This document shows positions 23,388 through 29,284 of a stretch of 35,118 bases of DNA, in pieces. The position numbers and the translations under genes were made by a program. A model generated the notes under the pieces. It was not told where the DNA came from, made no database searches, and saw only the letters and a list, made by a program, of their open reading frames with translations. Source of the DNA: Fibrobacter sp. (GTDB taxonomy: Bacteria; Fibrobacterota; Fibrobacteria; Fibrobacterales; Fibrobacteraceae); the NCBI GenBank assembly GCA_017530965.1, contig JAFXLS010000011.1, forward strand, positions 1-35,118, in the 5' to 3' direction. The stretch's first letter is position 1, and each line of letters starts with the position of its first letter.

Positions 23388-24983
23388 ATGATCGTCATTA
23401 TCGATAACTACGACTCTTTTACTTACAACGTTTATCAGGCGTTGGCCAAGATTACTACTGAAGAAATCCGCGTGCTCCGTAGCCGCGAATGCACCATTGC
23501 AGACATCGAAAAACTGAATCCGAGCCGTCTCATTGTGAGCCCGGGTCCGGGTCGCCCCGAAGATGCTGGCATCTCTGTCGAAGCCATCAAGCACTTTGCT
23601 GGCAAGCTCCCGATTCTCGGCGTGTGCCTCGGTCACCAGGCCATCGGTTATGCCTTCGGCGCAAAGATTGTGCAGGCCAAGTTCATCAAGCACGGCATCG
23701 CCGAAGAAATCGATCTGGACGGCAAGGGACTCTTCCGCACCATCGGTAAGAAGAACATCTTTACGCGTTACCACAGCCTCGTCATCGACGAATCGACGCT
23801 CTCTTCTGACTTCGAAGTGACTGCCCGCGCTACCGACGGCGATATCATGGGCATTCGCCACAAGACGCTCCCGATTGAAGGCGTGCAGTTCCACCCGGAA
23901 TCCATCGCCAGCGGTCGCGCCGACGAATTCTTCAAGGCTTTCCTCAACTACCGTCGCGAACCGCTCGACATTCGCGGAATCCTGAACACGCTTACCGCAG
24001 GCAAGGACCTGAGCCGCGAAACTGTCGAAATGTTCATGGAAGACCTGACCGATGGTATCATGGACGAACGTCAGATGGCAGCAATCCTTACCGCACTTTC
24101 TAGCAAGGGCCCCGTGACCGAAGAAATCGCAGGCTGCGCCAAGGTGCTCAGCAGCAAGAAGCGCAAGTTCCCGTACAGCGGTGACGAACTCACCGATATC
24201 GTGGGTACCGGTGGCGACGGCAAGGGTAGCTTCAACGTGAGCTCGCTCTCTGGCCTGATTGCCGCAAGCTGTGGCGCCAAGATTGCCAAGCACGGCAACC
24301 GCGCTGTTTCCAGCAAGTCCGGTGCTGCCGACTTTTACACCGCAGCCGGCTTCAAGCTGGACATGACTCCGGACAAAGCCGCCAGCGTCATCGACAAGAC
24401 GAACTTCGTGTTCCTCATGGCTCCTGTTTACCACAGCGCCATGCGCTTTGCCGGCCCGGTTCGCGGTGCCCTCGGCGTGAAGACCATCATGAACCTGCTC
24501 GGCCCCCTCACGAACCCGGCCGAAGCCAAGTACCTGATGCTCGGCGTTTACAGCAAGTCGATTCTGGAACCCTTCACCAAGGCCGCAAAGTCCCTCGGCG
24601 CCAAGCGCGTGATGGTCGCCATCTCCGACGACGGTTACGACGAAATCTCTCCGTGCGTCCCGACGACCATTGCCGAAATCCTCGAAGACGGTGAATATCG
24701 CGAATACCGCATCGACCCGAAGGACTTCGGCGTCCCGGCCGTGGACCCCGAAGACCTCGCCGGCGGTACGGGCGTGGATAACTTCAACCTCGCTCTCGAC
24801 GTGCTGAACGGCAAGGGCCGCCCGGGCATCAAGTATGCCTGTGCCCTGAACGCCGGTGCCGCCCTCTACATCAGCAAGAAGGCGGAGAGCATCAAGGAAG
24901 GCTTCGACAAGGCCATGAAGGCGATGGAAGACGGCTCGGTCCTAAAAAAGATCGAAGAGGTCAAGGTCGCGACGAACTCGTAA
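23388..24983 (+). CDS. trpGD: Fused anthranilate synthase glutaminase and anthranilate phosphoribosyltransferase
   Basis: The protein has 531 residues from the ATG at 23388 with GGAG upstream; longer starts lie inside trpE. Residues 1-about 190 are the TrpG glutaminase with C80 in G-V-C-L-G-H-Q, H169 and E171 in F-H-P-E-S. From about 197 comes TrpD, which transfers a phosphoribosyl group to anthranilate: G-T-G-G-D-G at 273-278, F-N-V-S-S, K-H-G-N-R-A-V-S-S-K-S-G-A-A-D, N-L-L-G-P-L-T-N-P and the later D-D-G-Y-D-E. The same fusion occurs in enterobacteria. It is followed by a strong terminator at 24990. Confidence 0.96.
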   Translation: MIVIIDNYDSFTYNVYQALAKITTEEIRVLRSRECTIADIEKLNPSRLIVSPGPGRPEDAGISVEAIKHFAGKLPILGVCLGHQAIGYAFGAKIVQAKFIKHGIAEEIDLDGKGLFRTIGKKNIFTRYHSLVIDESTLSSDFEVTARATDGDIMGIRHKTLPIEGVQFHPESIASGRADEFFKAFLNYRREPLDIRGILNTLTAGKDLSRETVEMFMEDLTDGIMDERQMAAILTALSSKGPVTEEIAGCAKVLSSKKRKFPYSGDELTDIVGTGGDGKGSFNVSSLSGLIAASCGAKIAKHGNRAVSSKSGAADFYTAAGFKLDMTPDKAASVIDKTNFVFLMAPVYHSAMRFAGPVRGALGVKTIMNLLGPLTNPAEAKYLMLGVYSKSILEPFTKAAKSLGAKRVMVAISDDGYDEISPCVPTTIAEILEDGEYREYRIDPKDFGVPAVDPEDLAGGTGVDNFNLALDVLNGKGRPGIKYACALNAGAALYISKKAESIKEGFDKAMKAMEDGSVLKKIEEVKVATNS

Positions 24984-24989
24984 TCAAAT

Positions 24990-25027
24990 AAGGTTGGCAA
25001 CGGGTTTTATAACCCCTTGCCAACCTT
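24990..25027 (+). terminator. Terminator of the trpE-trpGD unit
   Basis: An 11-bp stem (AAGGTTGGCAA with TTGCCAACCTT), one C-C mismatch, then 5 bp (GGGTT with AACCC) closes a TTAT loop. T-rich DNA follows. Its 3' arm also contains the -35 box of the next promoter. Confidence 0.85.
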
Positions 25028-25045
25028 ATAGCTTTTAACTATATT
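25017..25045 (+). promoter_or_regulatory. Promoter of the LysR gene, overlapping the terminator
   Basis: TTGCCA (25017-25022) and TATATT (25040-25045) are separated by 17 bases. The -35 sits in the shared 11-mer ACCCCTTGCCA (25012-25022). Transcription would start near 25052, leaving about 58 bases of 5' UTR. Confidence 0.6.
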
Positions 25046-25083
25046 TTTATTCCTACTAAACAACTAGGAAAATAAAAAAGCTA
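25029..25083 (+). repeat. Imperfect inverted repeat before the LysR gene
   Basis: TAGCTTTT (25029-25036) pairs with AAAAGCTA (25076-25083), and TTCCTA (25050-25055) with TAGGAA (25065-25070). It spans the -10 and transcript start and could be an operator for the LysR protein itself or a 5' UTR fold. Confidence 0.45.
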
Positions 25084-25109
25084 CGATTTTTAACAGGAGG
25101 CCGAAAAAC

Positions 25110-26036
25110 ATGACTCTACAACAATTACGTTATGCCATCGGCATTGCAGAAACCGGTTCCTTTAACAAGGCCGCCGAAAAACTTTATATTTCGCAGCCGT
25201 CGCTGACCGCCGCTATCAAGGATCTTGAAGATGAATTGAATATACTCATTTTCAATCGTACCAGCCGCGGTGTCAAACTCACCAGCGAAGGCGAAGAATT
25301 CGTTGCGTACGCCCGCGAACTTTACCATCATTACGAATCGGTGCTCGACAAGTACGGCAAAATCGGCAAGCGCAAAAAGAAGTTCGGCGTCTCGACGCAG
25401 CATTATTCCTTTGCGGTCAAGAGCTTTGTGGAAACCGTCAAGCTCTTCGATACCGACAAGTACGAATTCGCTATCCGCGAAACCCGCACCAAAGAAGTCA
25501 TCGAAGATGTGGCCTCATTCAAGAGCGACATCGGTATTCTTTACCTGAGCGATTTCAACCGCAAGATTATCATGAACTTGCTGAATGCCCGCGACCTCGC
25601 TTTCCATAAGCTCATCGACTGTAAGGCTTATGTGTACCTGTGGAAGGGCCACCCGCTTGCCAACAACAAGTTCATTACGCTCGATGAACTGGCTGAATAT
25701 CCGTGCCTTTCTTTTGAACAGGGTGACAACAGCTCGTTCTATTTTGCCGAAGAAATCCTGAGTACGAACGAATACAAGCGTACCATCAAGGCGAACGACC
25801 GTGCTACCATGCTGAACTTGATGATTGGCTTGAACGGTTACACGCTTTGCTCCGGCATTATCTGCGAAGAATTGAACGGCTCCGATTACTTGGCTGTGCC
25901 CTTCAAGGACAAGAGCGAAGAATCCCGCCGCGTTATGGAAATCGGCTACATCGCGAAGCGCAACATGCTGCTTGGCCTGGTGGGTGAGCGCTATGTCGAA
26001 GAACTGCAACGTTATCTTGCAACATGCAACTCGTAG
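25110..26036 (+). CDS. LysR-family transcription regulator in the trp cluster
   Basis: The protein has 308 residues with AGGAGG 9 bases before the ATG. Residues 1-60 form the winged helix-turn-helix (L-R-Y-A-I-G-I-A-E-T-G-S-F-N-K-A-A-E-K-L-Y-I-S-Q-P-S-L-T-A-A-I-K-D-L-E). A linker helix follows, then a periplasmic-binding-protein-like effector domain (about 92-300). The effector is unknown. Its place between trpGD and a transporter coupled to trpCF, and the shared -35 11-mer, suggest it senses a tryptophan-pathway compound (inference; TrpI of Pseudomonas is a precedent for a LysR regulator of trp genes). Confidence 0.93.
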   Translation: MTLQQLRYAIGIAETGSFNKAAEKLYISQPSLTAAIKDLEDELNILIFNRTSRGVKLTSEGEEFVAYARELYHHYESVLDKYGKIGKRKKKFGVSTQHYSFAVKSFVETVKLFDTDKYEFAIRETRTKEVIEDVASFKSDIGILYLSDFNRKIIMNLLNARDLAFHKLIDCKAYVYLWKGHPLANNKFITLDELAEYPCLSFEQGDNSSFYFAEEILSTNEYKRTIKANDRATMLNLMIGLNGYTLCSGIICEELNGSDYLAVPFKDKSEESRRVMEIGYIAKRNMLLGLVGERYVEELQRYLATCNS

Positions 26037-26077
26037 TTATCGATTTTTACTATAACGAAACATCAAAAAACAGTATG

Positions 26078-26106
26078 AGCCCAAACCTTGTATAAGGGCA
26101 TGGGCT
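26078..26106 (+). terminator. Probable terminator of the LysR gene
   Basis: AGCCC (26078-26082) pairs with GGGCT (26102-26106), and inside CCTT (26086-26089) pairs with AAGG (26094-26097). TTTCTAATTTT follows. The internal asymmetric loop makes it weaker than the other terminators here. Confidence 0.5.
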
Positions 26107-26116
26107 TTTCTAATTT
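26088..26116 (+). promoter_or_regulatory. Possible promoter of the transporter-trpCF unit
   Basis: TTGTAT (26088-26093) and TAATTT (26111-26116) are separated by 17 bases. As at 25017, the -35 lies within a terminator hairpin, and it is part of CCTT-GTAT-AAGG, resembling the inverted repeat at the trpE promoter. The boxes are less close to consensus. Confidence 0.45.
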
Positions 26117-26147
26117 TGCGCGCGTTAATCATCAGGAGTTTATAGAC

Positions 26148-27338
26148 ATGAAAAAGCGTTATGGCTTGCTTACGAATGGAATTGTTTGGTTCGGTGTAGC
26201 CGTTTCGGTTTCCGAAATTGAAGCCGGTATCGAAATAGGTGCAGAATCTGCTCACGATACCCTGTGGTTGCCCTTGGTGCTGGGACATATTCTGGGTGGT
26301 ATTTTGCTGTTCTTCGTGGGACTTATCGGTGCCCGCGTTCGCCTGAATGCCATGCAGACCACGGAATCTACATTCGGAAAGTACGGTTCCAAGTTCTTTG
26401 CGACCCTTAACGCATTCCAGTTGCTTGCGTGGGTGGCTGTGCTGAACGCCCAAGGTGCCCGCGCCCTGGGTGGCCTGAATTTACCGATATCGTTCCCGGC
26501 CTCGTGCGTGATTCTTGCGGTACTGATTGCGATTTGGGTCAAGGTCGGTCTCAAGCGTTCGGCAAATGTGACGACGGTCGTTGTTGCGGCGCTTACGGTT
26601 TTACTTGTTGCTTTCTCGGTGAAGTTGCTTGGAATCGACGTGGCGCCGACGGACTCTACTGCAAAGCACCTGTTTGGTTTCTGGACCATTTTTGAAATTT
26701 CAATTGCCATGCCGCTTTCTTGGTTGCCGGTGATTTCGGACTATACGAAGGATGCTGAAAATCCGCTTTCGGCCACAGCAACATCAGCTATTGCGTATAC
26801 GATTGCAAGCCTTTGGATGTATATTCTGGGTGTCGAAATTTCTGGACTTGGCGTGAATAACGATATTGCCCAGGCTATTTTGCTTGCCGGTTTTGGCGTT
26901 CCGGGGATTATCATTGTGGTTGCATCTACGGTTACGACCAATTTTCTCGCGGCAAACTCTGCGGGTGAATCGATCAAGGTCATTCATGGTAAGGTAAAGC
27001 ACAAGACGGCGGGTGTTGTTGTTGCCCTTCTGAGTTCCGTTCTTGCCATTTCGGGTATTATGGAACATTATATCAGCTTCCTTTACCTTATAGCTTCGGT
27101 GTTTGCTCCTATGGCGGCTGTGCTTTTGGTGTCGTTCTACCTTACAGACCACAGCAAAGTCGGCAAGGCGTTTTGGATTGGAAACCTGTTCGCCTGGCTG
27201 GTTGGCTTTGCGGTGTACCAGTATGCGGCCCATTTGGAATCGGTATTCCTCGGTCCCACGCTGCTTTCTGTCGTCGTGTCTTTTGTAATTTCCTATCTTT
27301 TCTCAAAAACCTTGACTTTGAAGCCTAAGGGAAATTAA
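26148..27338 (+). CDS. NCS1-family transporter (CytX-like), translationally coupled to trpCF
   Basis: The protein has 396 residues with about 11-12 hydrophobic segments. The ATG at 26148 has AGGAG 9 bases upstream; an upstream in-frame TTG lies in the terminator hairpin and is rejected. The start (G-I-V-W-F-G-V-A-V-S-V-S-E-I-E-A-G), L-G-H-I-L-G-G-I-L-L-F, I-G-A-R-x-R-L-N-A-M and F-G-K-Y-G-S resemble CytX, the putative hydroxymethylpyrimidine carrier. P-L-S-W-L-P-V-I-S-D-Y also fits the cytosine/purine permease superfamily. No thiamine-pyrophosphate riboswitch is visible upstream, and the stop overlaps the trpCF start (TAATG). The substrate may therefore be a tryptophan-related aromatic compound rather than a pyrimidine (inference). 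Confidence 0.85.
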   Translation: MKKRYGLLTNGIVWFGVAVSVSEIEAGIEIGAESAHDTLWLPLVLGHILGGILLFFVGLIGARVRLNAMQTTESTFGKYGSKFFATLNAFQLLAWVAVLNAQGARALGGLNLPISFPASCVILAVLIAIWVKVGLKRSANVTTVVVAALTVLLVAFSVKLLGIDVAPTDSTAKHLFGFWTIFEISIAMPLSWLPVISDYTKDAENPLSATATSAIAYTIASLWMYILGVEISGLGVNNDIAQAILLAGFGVPGIIIVVASTVTTNFLAANSAGESIKVIHGKVKHKTAGVVVALLSSVLAISGIMEHYISFLYLIASVFAPMAAVLLVSFYLTDHSKVGKAFWIGNLFAWLVGFAVYQYAAHLESVFLGPTLLSVVVSFVISYLFSKTLTLKPKGN

Positions 27339-28825
27339 TGAGCGAAGACATTTTAGCGAAAATCGTACGGATGCGCCGCGAAGATATTTCGCGGTTGGGT
27401 TTGAATTTCGGAATTGAAATTCCCGAAAAACGCCGTGGCGGTCATACCGAATTTCTCGGAAACGCCGGTGCGATTCTCGAAGTCAAGCGAGCTTCGCCTT
27501 CTAAAGGCGACATTGCGCCGGATTTGGATCCTGTGGCGTTAGCGACGACTTATGCCGAGGCCCATGCGCAGGCGGTTTCGGTGCTTACCGAAGGCAATTT
27601 CTTTAAAGGCTCGCTGCGCGATTTGATTGCGGTTGCCGACTTGATGGAACGCCGTCGTCAGCAGGGTTTGCATGCGTGTGCCGTGCTTCGCAAGGATTTT
27701 CTCTTGTTCGAAGATGAAATCGATATCGCATACCGTTGCGGTGCCGATGCGGTGCTGTTGATTGCTCGAATTTTAGATGACGAACAGCTTGTACGCATGG
27801 CGAAGCGTGCGCAGTCTTTCGACATGCAGGCTTTTGTCGAAGTCCGCGAAGTCGATGACTTGCGCAAGCTGAAAGTCGTGACCGAAGCCCTTGGCGAATC
27901 TGCGGCCAAAACGATTGTCGCGGGCGTGAATTCTCGCGATTTGGCAACCTTCCATACAGACCCGCTGGTGCCGGCATCGGTGCGTAGCAAGCTTCCGGCG
28001 AAGGCTGTTTTTGAATCGGGGATTTTATGCCCGGCCGATGCGACTTATGCGCGCAACCTCGGCTTTACGGGAATCCTGGTGGGCGAGGCTGTTGCCAAGA
28101 ACCCACCGCTTGCTAAAGAAGTGGTGCATGCATTTGAATCGGGCTCCGAAAATGCCCGCGGCAAGTTCTGGAAAAAGTTTGCAGAACGCAAGGCTGCCCA
28201 AAAGGCGGGCCCGCTCGTTAAAATTTGTGGCATTACTCGCGACGAAGATGGTAAGCTTGCCGCTGAACTCGGCGCCGACATGCTCGGCTTGGTATTCAGC
28301 ACTACCAAGCGCCTGACCACTGAAGAATTCGTGCGCAGCTTTGCCGAAAAGATAGGCCCGAACCGTCCGATTCTTGTTGGAGTCATCACCGATCCCGAAT
28401 CCGTTGAAGGCAAAACTGCTATCAAGCTTGCTAAAGAAGGCGTACTTGATGCAGTCCAGTTCCACGGTGTAGCTCCCGAAGCCGAATACAGCGACTTGCC
28501 GCATTACTGTGCCGCCCGCGTGGGCGAGGAATCCGATTTCGACAAGGTTGTTGCTCTCCGCAAGAATGGTGAACCACGCATTCTCTTAGATGCCAAGGTC
28601 GAAGGAATCCCTGGCGGCACGGGTAAGACCATTCCCGAAAACTTGCTTCGCGAAAAAGCGGGTGAGTTACCGCTCTGGCTTGCCGGCGGTATCACGCCCG
28701 AAAATGTGGGTGCGATTGTCGAAAAGTTCCACCCCGAACTCGTCGATGTTTCCAGCGGTGTCGAAGACGCCCCCGGAATCAAAAACAGTGAAAAACTGAA
28801 GGCGTTGTTTGCGGCTCTTTCGTAA
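27338..28825 (+). CDS. trpCF: Fused indole-3-glycerol-phosphate synthase and phosphoribosylanthranilate isomerase
   Basis: The protein has 495 residues. TrpC (about 1-260): I-L-E-V-K-R-A-S-P-S-K-G, V-L-T-E-G-x-F-F-K-G-S, V-L-R-K-D-F-L, A-D-A-V-L-L-I-A-R-I-L, V-N-S-R-D-L and E-S-G-I carry the phosphate-binding and catalytic Lys/Glu residues. TrpF (about 290-495): V-K-I-C-G-I-T-R with the catalytic cysteine, A-D-M-L-G-L-V-F, V-Q-F-H-G, L-L-D-A-K (catalytic Asp), P-G-G-T-G-K, L-A-G-G-I-T-P-E-N-V and D-V-S-S-G-V-E. Both active sites look complete. Gene order and fusion are as in E. coli TrpCF, but the unit is separated from trpGD by the LysR and transporter genes. The start overlaps the transporter stop by one base. 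Confidence 0.96.
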   Translation: MSEDILAKIVRMRREDISRLGLNFGIEIPEKRRGGHTEFLGNAGAILEVKRASPSKGDIAPDLDPVALATTYAEAHAQAVSVLTEGNFFKGSLRDLIAVADLMERRRQQGLHACAVLRKDFLLFEDEIDIAYRCGADAVLLIARILDDEQLVRMAKRAQSFDMQAFVEVREVDDLRKLKVVTEALGESAAKTIVAGVNSRDLATFHTDPLVPASVRSKLPAKAVFESGILCPADATYARNLGFTGILVGEAVAKNPPLAKEVVHAFESGSENARGKFWKKFAERKAAQKAGPLVKICGITRDEDGKLAAELGADMLGLVFSTTKRLTTEEFVRSFAEKIGPNRPILVGVITDPESVEGKTAIKLAKEGVLDAVQFHGVAPEAEYSDLPHYCAARVGEESDFDKVVALRKNGEPRILLDAKVEGIPGGTGKTIPENLLREKAGELPLWLAGGITPENVGAIVEKFHPELVDVSSGVEDAPGIKNSEKLKALFAALS

Positions 28826-28902
28826 ATTGCCCCAAATGGTCGAATTTAGGCCGTTTTGTACAAATTACGAAGGAAATTTTACAAAAATCTTACGCTAACC
28901 TA

Positions 28903-28931
28903 TTGACAGACAACGAATTAGTATATATATT
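28903..28931 (+). promoter_or_regulatory. Strong promoter of the first leader before trpBA
   Basis: TTGACA (28903-28908) and TATATT (28926-28931), 17 bases apart, are the closest match to the sigma70 consensus in the window. The start near 28938 leaves only about 6 bases before the first leader ATG at 28944. Confidence 0.8.
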
Positions 28932-28942
28932 GAAGACATAAA

Positions 28943-29025
28943 GATGAAATTGGCAATCCGCTTTGACGCTAGCGCCGCTATCGACGAGGTTCTCAAAGAA
29001 GGGATTTAGGCATTGCCATTTCATC
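28943..29025 (+). promoter_or_regulatory. Long-range stem of leader 1
   Basis: Bases 28943-28957, covering the leader start codon, are complementary to 29012-29025 just after the leader stop: 13-14 pairs with one bulge. The same geometry with different bases recurs in leader 2 (29127-29200), so the pairing is supported by covariation. Both are followed by AAGTGTTT. Confidence 0.65.
28944..29009 (+). CDS. Leader peptide 1 upstream of trpBA (21 residues, no Trp)
   Basis: The frame reads M-K-L-A-I-R-F-D-A-S-A-A-I-D-E-V-L-K-E-G-I. It begins like the downstream Trp leader (A-I-R-F in both) and has the same flanking pairing elements and its own promoter and terminator, but no Trp codon. It has four Ala, three Ile, two Asp and two Glu codons, with no strong run of any one. 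No ribosome site is present. What it senses, if anything, is unknown. Confidence 0.6.
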   Translation: MKLAIRFDASAAIDEVLKEGI

Positions 29026-29037
29026 AAGTGTTTAACA

Positions 29038-29064
29038 GAAGACTCTCGATCGTCGAGAGTCTTC
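29038..29064 (+). terminator. Strong intrinsic terminator of leader 1
   Basis: A perfect 12-bp stem (GAAGACTCTCGA with TCGAGAGTCTTC) around a 3-base loop, followed by ACTTTTTTT. TCGACGA inside leader 1 (28981-28987) is complementary to TCGTCGA (29050-29056) in the loop and 3' arm, a possible antiterminator. Confidence 0.9.
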
Positions 29065-29085
29065 ACTTTTTTTGAGCAGTACCCC

Positions 29086-29114
29086 TTGCCATGTTAAGGA
29101 GACATTCCTAAATT
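29086..29114 (+). promoter_or_regulatory. Promoter of the Trp leader of trpBA
   Basis: TTGCCA (29086-29091) and TAAATT (29109-29114), 17 bases apart. The -35 lies in the shared 11-mer ACCCCTTGCCA (29081-29091). The predicted start near 29121 falls at the first leader ATG (29122). Confidence 0.7.
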
Positions 29115-29121
29115 AGGGCGC

Positions 29122-29178
29122 ATGAAGATGAATTCAGCAATCCGTTTCAACCGCTGGTGGTGGGGCTCTACTAAATAG
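29122..29178 (+). CDS. trpL: trp leader peptide of trpBA (18 residues, Trp-Trp-Trp)
   Basis: The frame reads M-K-M-N-S-A-I-R-F-N-R-W-W-W-G-S-T-K, with three consecutive TGG codons at 29155-29163. A second in-frame ATG at 29128 aligns with the leader 1 start. No ribosome site is visible and the first ATG lies at the predicted transcript start, so translation is probably leaderless. The triple Trp stalls ribosomes when charged tRNA-Trp is scarce. Confidence 0.88.
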   Translation: MKMNSAIRFNRWWWGSTK

Positions 29179-29200
29179 AGTCCGTTTTGCTGATTTCATC
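29127..29200 (+). promoter_or_regulatory. Long-range stem of leader 2
   Basis: Bases 29127-29140 are complementary to 29187-29200 at 13 of 14 positions. Compared with leader 1 both arms changed together (GGCAAT/ATTGCC there, CAGCAA/TTGCTG here), keeping the pairing. It would enclose the leader coding region and include the ATG at 29128. Confidence 0.65.
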
Positions 29201-29240
29201 AAGTGTTTGTAAAAGGCTTTCGGACTCTCCGAAGGCCTTT
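29163..29240 (+). promoter_or_regulatory. Trp attenuator of trpBA with intrinsic terminator
   Basis: Hairpin A pairs 29163-29170 with 29176-29183 (8 bp, one G-U), beginning at the last Trp codon. The terminator pairs 29212-29223 with 29229-29240 (12 bp, one G-U, 5-base loop) followed by AATTTTTT. AGAGTCCG (29177-29184) is perfectly complementary to CGGACTCT (29221-29228), forming the competing antiterminator. The terminator sequence is nearly the same as that of trpE. Confidence 0.88.
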
Positions 29241-29284
29241 AATTTTTTACCCCGAGATTTTAAACCTAAACCCCAAAACCCAAT

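Noticed and set aside
21932..23398. Long - strand open frame opposite trpE
   Set aside because: Shadow of trpE; no ribosome site, and composition is typical of antisense frames.
26037..26147. Possible TPP riboswitch before the CytX-like transporter
   Set aside because: The conserved CTGAGA and related core elements are absent and the gap is too short to hold a riboswitch plus terminator.
28826..29284. T-box riboswitch before trpBA
   Set aside because: No conserved T-box sequence and no long stem I. Trp-codon leader peptides with competing hairpins explain the region better.
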